Of a stretch of 64,000 nt of DNA, positions 8,574-17,325 are shown one piece after another. How positions within the stretch are numbered: the stretch's first letter is position 1; each line of letters begins with the position of its first letter. Position numbers and translations under genes: made by a program. The notes below the pieces were generated by a model. That model worked only from the letters and a program-made list of their open reading frames with translations. It was not told the DNA's origin and made no database searches. Source of the stretch: an uncultured Eisenbergiella sp. (GTDB lineage: Bacteria > Bacillota > Clostridia > Lachnospirales > Lachnospiraceae); NCBI GenBank assembly GCA_947598825.1, contig CANQFM010000008.1, positions 1 to 64,000 on the forward strand, in the 5' to 3' direction.

Positions 8574-11099
8574 GTGGAGAAATATTATACGCGGGAGATC
8601 CCCAAAACGGACCGTATCCCCAAGCTGGTAGAGCATCTGTTTGCGAAGATGCCGGAGATCGAATCGGCCAGGGCGGTGCTTTTGACGGAAAGCTACCGGG
8701 AGACGGAAGGACAGCCCATCATCATGCGGCGCGCCAGGGCGTTTGCGCACATCCTGGACCATCTGCCGATCATCATCCGGGACAATGAACTGGTCGTAGG
8801 CAGCACGACTATTGCACCCCGGGGCTGTCAGACCTATCCGGAATTTTCCTTCGAGTGGCTGGAGGCGGAATTTGATACCGTAGCCAACAGGACGGCGGAT
8901 CCGTTTTATATTTCCGAACAGACCAAGAAGGAGCTGCGGGAGGTACATAAATATTGGAAGGGCAAGACCACCAGCGAACTGGCGACCGCCTATATGGCGC
9001 CGGAGGCGCTGCGGGCCATGGCGCACGATATGTTCACGCCGGGCAATTACTTTTATAACGGCGTGGGGCATGTGACCGTGCAGTATGAGAAGGTGCTGGC
9101 CATCGGCTATGAGGGCATTATTGCCCAGGCCAAGGCGCTGCTGGAGGCCTGCAGCGTAGGCGACGGGGATTACGCCAGACGCTCCCGTTTCCTGCAGGCG
9201 GTGATCATAAGCTGCGAAGCCGTGATCCGCTATGCCCGCCGTTATTCGGCGCTGGCAGAGCAGATGGCGCAGAAGGAAACAGAGCCCCAGCGGAAGGCTG
9301 AGCTGTTACAGATCGCCCAAAACTGTGCGAACGTGCCGGCAAAGGGGGCGAAGTCCTTCTGGGAGGCCTGTCAGAGCTTTTGGTTCGTGCAGCAGCTTTT
9401 GCAGGTGGAGTCCAGCGGACATTCGATCTCGCCGGGCCGGTTCGATCAGTATATGTATCCCTACTACAAAGCGGATCTGGACAGCGGCAGGCTGACCAGG
9501 GAAGCGGCCCAGGAGCTGATCGACTGCGTATGGGTGAAGCTGAACGATCTCAACAAGTGCAGGGACGCGGCCAGCGCCGAGGGCTTTGCAGGCTACAGCC
9601 TGTTCCAGAACCTGATCGTGGGCGGACAGGACAGGGAAGGGCAGGATGTGACCAACGACCTTTCCTTTATGTGCCTGAGCGCTTCGGCCCACGTCTTTTT
9701 GCCGCAGCCGTCCCTGTCCATCCGGGTGTGGAACGGTTCTCCCCAGTCGCTTCTTTTGCGGGCGGCGGCCCTGACCCGTACCGGCATCGGCCTGCCCGCC
9801 TACTATAACGACGAGGTGATCATTCCGTCCCTGATGAGCCGGGGGCTGACGCTGCAGGACGCCAGGGAATACAACATCATCGGCTGTGTGGAGCCTCAAA
9901 AGGCGGGCAAGACGGAGGGCTGGCACGACGCCGCCTTCTACAATATGTGCCGTCCTCTGGAGGTGGTTTTTGAAAGCGGCTGGGACAAAGGGGAATTTAT
10001 CGGCGTCGCCACCAAGCCGGTGGAGGAGATGACCAGCTTTGAAGAATTTTACGACGCCTACAAGCAGCAGCAAAACTATTTTATTTCCCTGCTGGTGAAC
10101 GCGGACAACGCCATCGATGTGGCTCATGCCACGCTGTGCCCGCTGCCCTTTGAATCCTGTATGGTGGATGATTGCATGAAGCGGGGGCTGTCCTTGCAGG
10201 AGGGCGGCGCCGTCTACAACTTTACCGGGCCCCAGGGCTTTGGCATCGCCAATATGGCGGACGCCCTCTATGCCGTGAAAAAGCTGGTATTTGAGGAGAA
10301 GAAGATCTCCATGGCGGATTTAAAACGGGCCCTTGCGCTGAATTACGGCAAGGGGCTGGACGACGCCAGCGTAAAGGATCTTTCCCTGCGCATCGTAGGC
10401 GCTCTAAAGGAGCAGGGCGTCGATGTGGGGGCGCAGGAGATCGCCCAGATCGTGGCCCAGGTGAAGCGGATGGAGGTCTCTGAGGAGGATAAGAAGAAGT
10501 TCCAGGAAATGCTGGAGCTGATCGATCAGGTGCCCAAATTTGGCAACGACATTCCGGAGGTGGACGCCTTTGCCAGAGATGTGGCCTATACTTATACCAA
10601 ACCGCTGCAGGAATACAAAAATCCCAGAGGCGGTATGTTCCAGGCGGGGCTGTATCCGGTTTCCGCCAACGTGCCCCTGGGGGCCCAGACCGGCGCCACG
10701 CCGGACGGCAGGCTGGCCCATATGCCCGTGGCGGACGGCGTTTCCCCATCGGCGGGCAAGGATGTGAAGGGCCCGACGGCGGCGGCCAATTCCGTGGCCC
10801 GTCTGGATCACGGCATCGCCTCCAACGGCACGCTGTTCAACCAGAAATTCCATCCCACGGCCCTGAGCGGAGAAAAGGGGCTGGATAATTTCGTGGCGCT
10901 GATCCGTTCCTATTTTGACCAGAAGGGAAGCCATATGCAGTTCAATGTAGTGGATCGGGAAACCCTGCTGGACGCCCAGGCCCATCCGGATCAGTACAGG
11001 CATCTGGTGGTGCGCGTGGCCGGTTACAGCGCGCTGTTCACCACGCTTTCCAAATCGCTGCAGGACGATATCATCCGGCGGACGGAGCAGGGATTCTGA
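8574..11099 (+). CDS. Glycyl radical 1,2-propanediol dehydratase of the microcompartment
   Basis: An 841-residue glycyl radical enzyme, expected to convert 1,2-propanediol to propanal by radical dehydration without B12. The thiyl site GCVEPQ places Cys438 and Glu440; Gly817 in RVAGYSALF carries the radical. The residues known in C. butyricum glycerol dehydratase around the diol are all present: His166 (GVGHVTV), His283-Ser284 (SSGHSIS) and Asp452 (GWHDAAF). This favours a diol dehydratase over choline lyase or pyruvate formate-lyase. Start is GTG with AGGAGG upstream. Unlike the neighbouring cargo enzymes I see no encapsulation helix at either end, so it may be recruited by a partner. Confidence 0.92.
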   Translation: MEKYYTREIPKTDRIPKLVEHLFAKMPEIESARAVLLTESYRETEGQPIIMRRARAFAHILDHLPIIIRDNELVVGSTTIAPRGCQTYPEFSFEWLEAEFDTVANRTADPFYISEQTKKELREVHKYWKGKTTSELATAYMAPEALRAMAHDMFTPGNYFYNGVGHVTVQYEKVLAIGYEGIIAQAKALLEACSVGDGDYARRSRFLQAVIISCEAVIRYARRYSALAEQMAQKETEPQRKAELLQIAQNCANVPAKGAKSFWEACQSFWFVQQLLQVESSGHSISPGRFDQYMYPYYKADLDSGRLTREAAQELIDCVWVKLNDLNKCRDAASAEGFAGYSLFQNLIVGGQDREGQDVTNDLSFMCLSASAHVFLPQPSLSIRVWNGSPQSLLLRAAALTRTGIGLPAYYNDEVIIPSLMSRGLTLQDAREYNIIGCVEPQKAGKTEGWHDAAFYNMCRPLEVVFESGWDKGEFIGVATKPVEEMTSFEEFYDAYKQQQNYFISLLVNADNAIDVAHATLCPLPFESCMVDDCMKRGLSLQEGGAVYNFTGPQGFGIANMADALYAVKKLVFEEKKISMADLKRALALNYGKGLDDASVKDLSLRIVGALKEQGVDVGAQEIAQIVAQVKRMEVSEEDKKKFQEMLELIDQVPKFGNDIPEVDAFARDVAYTYTKPLQEYKNPRGGMFQAGLYPVSANVPLGAQTGATPDGRLAHMPVADGVSPSAGKDVKGPTAAANSVARLDHGIASNGTLFNQKFHPTALSGEKGLDNFVALIRSYFDQKGSHMQFNVVDRETLLDAQAHPDQYRHLVVRVAGYSALFTTLSKSLQDDIIRRTEQGF

Positions 11100-11121
11100 C
11101 CGGGAAAAAGAGGGACCATAC

Positions 11122-11916
11122 ATGGACGAATATTTGCAGACAAAGGGCCGGATCTTTGACATCCAGCGCTATTCCATCCATGACGGCAACGGCATCCGCA
11201 CCATCGTGTTTTTGAAAGGCTGCGTGCTGCGCTGCCGCTGGTGCTGCAACCCGGAATCCCAGGAATATGCGGTACAGACCATGATGGTACAGGGAAAACC
11301 CAAGATCATCGGCCGGGATATCACTGTGGCGCAGGCGATGGAGGAAGTGGAAAAGGACCGTCCTTACTACCGCAGGAGCGGCGGCGGGCTGACCCTTTCC
11401 GGCGGGGAAAGCCTCTGTCAGCCGCAGTTTGCCCGGGATCTTCTGCGGGCCGCCTGGTCGGTGGGGATCCCCACCGCCATGGAGAGCATGGCCTGTGCGA
11501 AATATGAGGCGATCGAAAGCCTCCTGCCCTATCTGGATCAATATTTAATGGATATCAAGCATATGGATCCGAAAAAGCACAAGGCTTTTACCGGCCGGGA
11601 AAACGGGCTGATGCTGGAAAATGCCGGAAAGGTAGCCCGTTCCGGCATGACCGAGCTGAGCATCCGGGTGCCGGTGATCCCGACCTTTAACGACACGCCG
11701 GAGGAGATCCGGGATATCGCCAGGTTCGCGGATAAGCTGCCGGGCGTAAAGCGGATCCATCTGCTGCCATATCACAGGCTGGGACAGGATAAGTATGAGG
11801 GGCTGGGCCGGGAATATCTGATGAAGGATATTCTGCCGCCCACCAACGAACATATGGAGATGCTCAAACGGACGGTGGAGCAAAACAGCAGTCTCATCTG
11901 CCAGATCGGCGGCTGA
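11122..11916 (+). CDS. Glycyl radical enzyme activating protein (radical SAM), short form
   Basis: 264 residues. Installs the glycyl radical on the dehydratase using S-adenosylmethionine. The cluster motif CxxxCxxC is Cys34, Cys38 and Cys41 (with an extra Cys42); the SAM-contact segment LTLSGGES follows at about 95-102, then YLMDIKHMD. Most dehydratase activases carry a ferredoxin-like insert with two extra 4Fe-4S clusters between the radical-SAM Cys motif and the GGES motif. That insert is absent here, giving a compact form like pyruvate formate-lyase activase. The gene lies 22 nt after the dehydratase with an AGAGGGA ribosome site. Confidence 0.92.
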   Translation: MDEYLQTKGRIFDIQRYSIHDGNGIRTIVFLKGCVLRCRWCCNPESQEYAVQTMMVQGKPKIIGRDITVAQAMEEVEKDRPYYRRSGGGLTLSGGESLCQPQFARDLLRAAWSVGIPTAMESMACAKYEAIESLLPYLDQYLMDIKHMDPKKHKAFTGRENGLMLENAGKVARSGMTELSIRVPVIPTFNDTPEEIRDIARFADKLPGVKRIHLLPYHRLGQDKYEGLGREYLMKDILPPTNEHMEMLKRTVEQNSSLICQIGG

Positions 11917-11929
11917 GGGAGGATGAAAA

Positions 11930-12307
11930 ATGAGCGTTTTAAACGGCATGGACGATCAGGCAAAGCAGAGGATCGTACAGGAACTGGTGCCGGGACGGCA
12001 GATCACGCTGGCCCACATCATCGCCAACCCCGATCCCATCCTATATGAAAAGCTGGGGCTGGATCCGAGGGTAGAATACACAAAGTCCGCCATCGGCGTG
12101 ATGACGGTCTCCCCGGCGGAAACCGCCATTATCCTGGCGGATATTGCCGTGAAATCCTCCGGCATCGAACTGGGCTTTGTGGACCGGTTCAGCGGTTCGC
12201 TGATCGTGACGGGCACGGTTTCGGAGGTGGAGGCATCCACCACGGCGATCCTTTCCTATGTGCAGGAGACGCTGCACTACACGGTATGTCCGGTCACGAG
12301 GACATGA
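11930..12307 (+). CDS. Circularly permuted BMC shell protein (PduU/EutS type)
   Basis: 125 residues. The N-terminal segment (QELVPGRQITLAHIIANP) is the beta-barrel element typical of PduU/EutS, followed by a permuted BMC domain (YTKSAIGVMTVSPAETAIILADIAVKSSGIELGFVDRFSGSLIVTG). It forms hexamers with a capped pore in the shell facet. It follows the activase by 13 nt with a GGGAGG site and overlaps no coding part of the next gene when the latter is started at 12328. Confidence 0.9.
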   Translation: MSVLNGMDDQAKQRIVQELVPGRQITLAHIIANPDPILYEKLGLDPRVEYTKSAIGVMTVSPAETAIILADIAVKSSGIELGFVDRFSGSLIVTGTVSEVEASTTAILSYVQETLHYTVCPVTRT

Positions 12308-12327
12308 TCCTGCGCGGAGGGCAGGCC

Positions 12328-12795
12328 ATGAAAAAGATCATTTTCATGGGGCGCAGCGAATGCGGCAAAACCACGCTGACCCAGGCGATGAGAGGGAATA
12401 AGATCCTCTATCATAAAACCCAGTACATTAATCACTTCGACGTGATCATCGATACCCCGGGGGAATACCTGCAGACCCACACGCTGGGGCACGCGCTGGC
12501 CCTCTATACTTACGAAGCCCAGGTGGTGGGGCTTCTGCTTTCGGCCACGGAGCCCTTTTCCCTCTATCCCCCCTGCATTACCTGTATGTGCAACCGGGAT
12601 GTGGTGGGGATCGTGACCAAGATCAACGATCCGAAAGCGGATCCGGACAGAGCCGAGCGGTGGCTTCGTCTGGCCGGGTGCAAAACGGTGTTTTTCGTGG
12701 ATTCCAAAACCGGCCAGGGGGTTTCGGATATCCTGGAATATCTCCGGGAAGCGGGAGATGTGATGCCCTGGGAAAAACCACATAAAAACAGATAA
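12328..12795 (+). CDS. PduV/EutP-like small GTPase of the microcompartment
   Basis: 155 residues. P-loop GRSECGKTTL near residues 8-17, switch region DVIIDTPGEY, and base-recognition segment GIVTKIND (a TKxD motif). PduV/EutP GTPases are associated with microcompartment positioning or act as minor kinases; the exact role is uncertain. I use ATG 12328, with GGAGG 7 nt upstream, rather than the longer frame from 12286, which would overlap the preceding gene and add 14 residues before the P-loop strand. Confidence 0.87.
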   Translation: MKKIIFMGRSECGKTTLTQAMRGNKILYHKTQYINHFDVIIDTPGEYLQTHTLGHALALYTYEAQVVGLLLSATEPFSLYPPCITCMCNRDVVGIVTKINDPKADPDRAERWLRLAGCKTVFFVDSKTGQGVSDILEYLREAGDVMPWEKPHKNR

Positions 12796-12800
12796 AAATA

Positions 12801-12835
12801 TGTTGTATTATGTGGAAATGTGTTGTATAATGTAG
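12801..12835 (+). promoter_or_regulatory. Internal promoter with 20-bp spaced direct repeats before the aldolase
   Basis: -35 TTGTAT (12803-12808), a 17-bp spacer and -10 TATAAT (12826-12831). Two 15-bp direct repeats, TGTTGTATTATGTGG (12801-12815) and TGTTGTATAATGTAG (12821-12835), are exactly 20 bp apart and cover the promoter. The first contains TTATGTGG, shared with the operon's upstream promoter. Direct repeats two helical turns apart fit binding by the DeoR regulator encoded at the end of the operon, though that link is inference. Confidence 0.72.
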
Positions 12836-12883
12836 CAAAATGATACGGCCAGAAAGAAAAAGAAAAGAGGAGGAAAGACAGGT

Positions 12884-13723
12884 ATGGCTACCGAATATGA
12901 ATTGAAGAAACAGATCTGCGACATCGGAAAACGGATCTACAACAGGAACATGGTGGCGGCCAATGACGGCAATATTTCCGTCAAGCTCAACGACCACGAG
13001 TTTCTGTGTACGCCCACCGGCGTATCCAAGGGCTTTATGACCCCGGAGTTCATCTGTAAGGTGGACGAGAAGGGCAATGTCATCCAGGCCAACAAGGGAT
13101 TTAAGCCCTCGTCCGAGATCAAGATGCACATGAGGGTGTATGAGAAGCGTCCCGATGTAGGCGCCGTGGTACACGCCCATCCCACCTTTGCGACGGCTTT
13201 CGCCATTGCGGGGATCCCGCTGACCCAGCCTATCATGCCCGAAGCGGTCATCGCCCTGGGTTGCGTGCCCATCGCCGAATACGGCACCCCTTCCACCATG
13301 GAGATCCCGGATAACGTGGAAAAATATCTTCCCTATTATGACGCTGTGCTGCTGGAAAGCCACGGCGCTCTTACCTGGTCCGTGGATCTGCTGGCGGCCT
13401 ACCACAAGATGGAATCCGTGGAGTTTTATGCGGAGCTTCTGTATAAATCCAAGATGCTGGGCGGGCCCAAGGAATTTGACAAAGAGACGGTGGAACGCCT
13501 CTATGAGATCCGCCGCCAGTTCAACCTGCCGGGCAAGCATCCCGCCAACCTGTGCTTAAACAAGCATACGTTAAACTGCCATAACTGCGGGAAGGGCAGC
13601 GCCGCCGGCGCCTGTGCCACAAACGGCTGTTCCGGTTCCGTCAACAGCGACGCCAAGACCTACAGCCCCGAAGTGGTGGCGGAGATCACCAAACAGGTGC
13701 TTTCCCAACTGGGAATGCAGTAA
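12884..13723 (+). CDS. Class II sugar-phosphate aldolase (FucA-like) with C-terminal encapsulation peptide
   Basis: 279 residues. Cleaves fuculose-1-phosphate, and likely rhamnulose-1-phosphate, to DHAP and lactaldehyde. Catalytic Glu78 (SSEIKMHM) and zinc ligands His97, His99 (HAHPTF) and His160 (ESHGAL) are present. After the enzyme domain, about residues 225-260 form a Cys/Gly-rich linker (CHNCGKGSAAGACATNGC), ending in the amphipathic helix SPEVVAEITKQVLSQLGMQ at 261-279, the kind of tail that targets cargo into microcompartments. Aldolase cargo defines the fucose/rhamnose class of glycyl radical microcompartments known from Clostridium phytofermentans. It has its own promoter at 12803-12831. 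Confidence 0.92.
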   Translation: MATEYELKKQICDIGKRIYNRNMVAANDGNISVKLNDHEFLCTPTGVSKGFMTPEFICKVDEKGNVIQANKGFKPSSEIKMHMRVYEKRPDVGAVVHAHPTFATAFAIAGIPLTQPIMPEAVIALGCVPIAEYGTPSTMEIPDNVEKYLPYYDAVLLESHGALTWSVDLLAAYHKMESVEFYAELLYKSKMLGGPKEFDKETVERLYEIRRQFNLPGKHPANLCLNKHTLNCHNCGKGSAAGACATNGCSGSVNSDAKTYSPEVVAEITKQVLSQLGMQ

Positions 13724-13727
13724 AGCC

Positions 13728-14258
13728 ATGAAAAGCGAAGAAGCCATGATCGCCGATATCGTCCGGCAGGTGCTTGATCGGCAGGAGGGACAGTCCCGTC
13801 CGGCAGAGGGCGGTAAGCCCCTTTTTTACAGCACCCGGAATATCACCCTGGACGCGGCGGAGGCCCTTATGAAACGGGTGGAAGCAAAGGCGGCCCGGAT
13901 GGGGATGCGGGTGGTGACGGCGGTGTCCGATTCCCACGGCAATCCCGTGGCGGTGCGCTGTATGGACGGCGCTTATATGGGCAGCTTTGACGTGGCCTTA
14001 AACAAGACCTATACCGCCATCGCTTTTCAGATGTCCACGGAGGAACTGGGACTTTTAAGCGCGCCGGGAAAGGAACTGTACGGCATCCAGTATACCAACC
14101 GGGGCCGGATCGTCATTTTTGGCGGCGGAGTCCTGCTTAAAAAAGACGGCCAGATCCTCGGAGCCTTCGGCGTCAGCGGCGGCAGCGCACAGCAGGACAC
14201 AGAGCTGGCCCGGTATGCCCAGGGCGTCTTTGAGGAAATCGCAAGCACAGGAGTATGA
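13728..14258 (+). CDS. HbpS/GlcG-like (PduO C-terminal domain) protein with N-terminal encapsulation helix
   Basis: 176 residues. Residues 3-19 (SEEAMIADIVRQVLDRQ) match the encapsulation helix seen on the other cargo proteins. A linker leads to an HbpS/GlcG fold (ITLDAAEALMKRVEAKA, then MGMRVVTAVSDSHGNPVAVRCMDGAYMGSFDVALNKTYTA in two stretches, and GGVLLKKDGQILGAFGVSGG). This domain binds haem or corrinoid in other proteins, including the C-terminus of PduO. In a B12-independent compartment its ligand is unclear. ATG 13728 lies 5 nt after the aldolase stop, so translation is probably coupled. Confidence 0.82.
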   Translation: MKSEEAMIADIVRQVLDRQEGQSRPAEGGKPLFYSTRNITLDAAEALMKRVEAKAARMGMRVVTAVSDSHGNPVAVRCMDGAYMGSFDVALNKTYTAIAFQMSTEELGLLSAPGKELYGIQYTNRGRIVIFGGGVLLKKDGQILGAFGVSGGSAQQDTELARYAQGVFEEIASTGV

Positions 14259-14263
14259 GAAGC

Positions 14264-15646
14264 ATGAATGAGCAAATGGTAAATGATATCGTAAAAGAAG
14301 TGATCGCCCGGATGCAGATCGCGGAGGCGCCGGCCGGAAAGCACGGCGTATTTTCCGATATGAACGAAGCCATTGCGGCGGCCAAGGCCGCCCAGGCCCA
14401 GGTTCGCGTCATGTCCATGGATCAGCGGGAGAAGATCATTTCCAACATTCGCAAGCTGACGAAGGAAAATGCCGAGACCCTGGCGCGCATGGGCGTGCAG
14501 GAGACAGGCATGGGCAACGTGGGGCACAAGATTTTAAAGCACGTCCTGGTGGCGGAAAAGACGCCGGGCACGGAGGATATCACCACGGTAGCCTGGTCGG
14601 GGGACCGGGGGCTGACCCTGATCGAGATGGGGCCCTTCGGCGTCATCGGCGCCATTACCCCCTGCACCAATCCCAGTGAGACCGTGTTGTGCAACGCCAT
14701 CGGCATGATCGCCGCCGGCAACTGCGTGGTGTTTAACCCCCATCCGGCGGCCATTAAGACCACCATTTACGCCATCGGCCTGATCAACGAGGCCTCTCTG
14801 GCGGCGGGCGGGCCGGACAATGTGGCCTGCACGGTGGAGAAGCCTACCCTGGAAACCAGCGCCGTTATGATGAAGCACAAGGATATCCCCCTTCTGGTGG
14901 CCACAGGCGGTCCCGGGGTGGTGACGGCGGTGCTTTCCTCCGGCAAGCGGGGGATCGGCGCCGGCGCGGGCAATCCGCCGGCCCTGGTGGATGAGACGGC
15001 GGATATCCGCAAAGCGGCGGGCGACATCGTAAACGGCTGCACCTTTGACAACAACCTCCCCTGTATCGCGGAAAAGGAGATCGTGGCGGTGGACAGCATC
15101 GCAGACGAACTGATGCACTACATGCTCACGGAACAGGGCTGTTACCTGGCCTCCAAAGAGGAACAGGATAAACTGATAAAGACGGTGCTGACGCCCAAGG
15201 GCTTAAACCGCAAGTGTGTGGGACGGGACGCCAGGACTTTGCTTGGGATGATCGGCGTCAGCGTGCCGGACAACATCCGCTGTATCGTGTTCGAAGGGGA
15301 AAAGGAACATCCCCTGATCTCAGAGGAACTGATGATGCCCATACTGGGCGTGGTGCGGGCGAAGGATTTTGACGACGCCGTAAATAAGGCCGTCTGGCTG
15401 GAGCATGGCAACCGGCATTCCGCCCATATCCATTCCAAGAACATCGACAATATCACAAAGTATGCAAAAGCCATCGATACCGCGATCCTGGTCAAGAACG
15501 GGCCTTCCTATTCCGCCCTGGGATTCGGCGGGGAAGGCTACTGTACCTTTACCATCGCGAGCCGCACCGGCGAGGGGCTGACCAGCGCCAAGAGCTTTAC
15601 CAAGAGCAGGCGCTGCGTCATGACCGACAGCCTGTGCATCCGCTAG
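14264..15646 (+). CDS. CoA-acylating propionaldehyde dehydrogenase (PduP-like)
   Basis: 460 residues. Oxidises propanal to propionyl-CoA with NAD+ inside the shell. The N-terminal helix MNEQMVNDIVKEVIARMQ is an encapsulation peptide, followed by the aldehyde dehydrogenase fold; catalytic Cys267 is in FDNNLPCIAEKE, and GAITPCTNPSET plus ATGGPGVV form nucleotide and CoA contacts. An ATG at 14255 overlaps the previous stop, but AGGAG (14249-14253) is correctly spaced (10 nt) for the ATG at 14264, which I use. Confidence 0.93.
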   Translation: MNEQMVNDIVKEVIARMQIAEAPAGKHGVFSDMNEAIAAAKAAQAQVRVMSMDQREKIISNIRKLTKENAETLARMGVQETGMGNVGHKILKHVLVAEKTPGTEDITTVAWSGDRGLTLIEMGPFGVIGAITPCTNPSETVLCNAIGMIAAGNCVVFNPHPAAIKTTIYAIGLINEASLAAGGPDNVACTVEKPTLETSAVMMKHKDIPLLVATGGPGVVTAVLSSGKRGIGAGAGNPPALVDETADIRKAAGDIVNGCTFDNNLPCIAEKEIVAVDSIADELMHYMLTEQGCYLASKEEQDKLIKTVLTPKGLNRKCVGRDARTLLGMIGVSVPDNIRCIVFEGEKEHPLISEELMMPILGVVRAKDFDDAVNKAVWLEHGNRHSAHIHSKNIDNITKYAKAIDTAILVKNGPSYSALGFGGEGYCTFTIASRTGEGLTSAKSFTKSRRCVMTDSLCIR

Positions 15647-15659
15647 AAAGGAGAATGGG

Positions 15660-16889
15660 ATGGACGTAAACAATGTAAACGTGGAAGAGATCGTCAGACA
15701 GGTACTCCTCAGCATGGAGGGCAGGGGACAGTCGGCGTCCGCGCCAAATGGCGCAGCAGCCCCGTCCGGACAGGGAGAAAAAGCGATCCCCAAAACAGCC
15801 CGGGTGGCGATGCTGACGGCCCTGGAGCATTATGATATCAAGGAATTTCCCATTCCCGAGGTGGGAGACGACGACATTTTAGTGAAGGTGGAGGGCTGCG
15901 GCATCTGCGGCACCGACGCCCACGAATTTAAAAAGGATCCTTTCGGCCTCATCCCCGTGGCCCTGGGCCATGAGGGCACCGGCGAGATCGTCCGCATGGG
16001 CAAAAATGTCAAGAAAGACAGCGCGGGCAAGGATCTTCATATCGGTGACAAGGTCGTAACCTGCATGATCTTTAAGGACAATCCGGACATCACCATGTTC
16101 GATCTGAACAAACAGAATGTGGGCGGTGCGGACGTATACGGCCTTTTGCCCGACGACGACATCCACTTAAACGGATGGTTCTCCGACTACCTCTTCATCC
16201 GGGGCGGTTCTACGGTCTTTAACGTCAGCGATCTGGACCTGTATTCCCGGATCCTGATCGAGCCCTGCGCCGTACTGGTCCATGCGGTGGAGCGGGCGAA
16301 GAGTACGGGGATTTTGCGGTTCAATTCCCGGGTGGCCGTGCAGGGCTGCGGCCCCATCGGCCTGATCTGCATTGCGATCCTGCGCACCATGGGGATCCAG
16401 CATATCATCGCGGTGGACGGCGAACAGAAACGTCTGGATTTTGCGAAGCAGTTGGGCGCCAGCGGGACTGTCAACTTTAAGGAATTTAAGGGGATCGAGG
16501 CGCTGACCCAGGGCGTGAAGGACGCGTTTGGCGGCTATCTGGCGGATTTTGCCTTCCAGTGTACCGGCTCCCCTGCGGGACATTCCAACATCTATAAGTT
16601 TATCCGCAACGGCGGCGGCCTGTGCGAGCTGGGATTTTTCATCAACGGCGGGGACGCTACCATCAATCCGCATTTTGACATCTGCTCCAAGGAGATCACC
16701 ACGGTGGGAAGCTGGGTATACACCCTGCGGGATTACGCCACCACCTTTGATTTCCTGAAAAGCGCGAAGCAGATCGGGCTTCCGATAGAGAAGCTGATCA
16801 CCCACACCTTCCCGCTGAATCAGATCAACGAGGCGCACAAGACGAACCTGGCCATGAGCGGCCTAAAGATCGCCATCATCAATCAGTGA
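15660..16889 (+). CDS. Medium-chain zinc alcohol/polyol dehydrogenase with N-terminal encapsulation helix
   Basis: 409 residues. Residues 6-21 (VNVEEIVRQVLLSMEG) are an encapsulation helix, then an Ala/Ser/Gly linker (22-45) and a GroES-like plus Rossmann MDR enzyme. The catalytic zinc site is Cys83 (GICGTDAHEF) with His104-Glu105 (ALGHEGTGEI); the dinucleotide loop is GCGPIGLICIAI. The usual four-Cys structural zinc lobe is not seen. Its likely job is NADH recycling, by reducing lactaldehyde to 1,2-propanediol or propanal to propanol; the sequence does not decide which. It sits 13 nt after pduP. Confidence 0.85.
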   Translation: MDVNNVNVEEIVRQVLLSMEGRGQSASAPNGAAAPSGQGEKAIPKTARVAMLTALEHYDIKEFPIPEVGDDDILVKVEGCGICGTDAHEFKKDPFGLIPVALGHEGTGEIVRMGKNVKKDSAGKDLHIGDKVVTCMIFKDNPDITMFDLNKQNVGGADVYGLLPDDDIHLNGWFSDYLFIRGGSTVFNVSDLDLYSRILIEPCAVLVHAVERAKSTGILRFNSRVAVQGCGPIGLICIAILRTMGIQHIIAVDGEQKRLDFAKQLGASGTVNFKEFKGIEALTQGVKDAFGGYLADFAFQCTGSPAGHSNIYKFIRNGGGLCELGFFINGGDATINPHFDICSKEITTVGSWVYTLRDYATTFDFLKSAKQIGLPIEKLITHTFPLNQINEAHKTNLAMSGLKIAIINQ

Positions 16890-16924
16890 CATGAGGGCAA
16901 CGGACGCAGGAGGCGGAGAAAAAA

Positions 16925-17239
16925 GTGAACCAGGCGGTGGGAATACTGGAGGTCTACGGGCTGGTATGCGCGTTTCTGGCGGCGGACGCCGGATGTAAGG
17001 CGGCCAATGTGACGCTGGAGACCTTTGACAAAAACAAACCGGCCAACGCGGATTCCCTTCCCGTGCCGCTGCTTGTGACCGTCAAATTCCGCGGAAGCGT
17101 CGCGGACGTACAGGCAGCCATGGAAGCGGGGATCGAAAAGGCAAAACAGGTAACGGGCATCGTACAGACGCATATCATCCCGAACCCGACGGACGATACC
17201 TGTAAGATGCTGAAGCTGAGCGGCTTCGATAAAGCATAG
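16925..17239 (+). CDS. BMC-H shell protein with enlarged pore loop
   Basis: 104 residues, a single BMC domain (AVGILEVYGLVCAFLAADAGCKAANVTLETF). Where normal hexamer proteins have the short pore motif KIGSG, this one carries a longer segment (DKNKPANADSLPVP) before the strand LLVTVKFRG. The C-terminus (HIIPNPTDDTCKML) is typical. The start is GTG with GCAGGAGG about 11 nt upstream. The longer loop should change the central pore in shape and charge. Confidence 0.87.
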   Translation: MNQAVGILEVYGLVCAFLAADAGCKAANVTLETFDKNKPANADSLPVPLLVTVKFRGSVADVQAAMEAGIEKAKQVTGIVQTHIIPNPTDDTCKMLKLSGFDKA

Positions 17240-17325
17240 ACGTTACCGGGACATAAAAGTGAGCAGGCAGGCGGCAGGGCCTAAAGGGCGCAGGGCCGCC
17301 GGAATCAGAAGGAGGAAAAGAGAGA

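Noticed and set aside
12286-12327. Upstream start for the PduV-like GTPase
   Set aside because: It would overlap the preceding shell gene and lacks a ribosome site; ATG 12328 with GGAGG fits the P-loop position.
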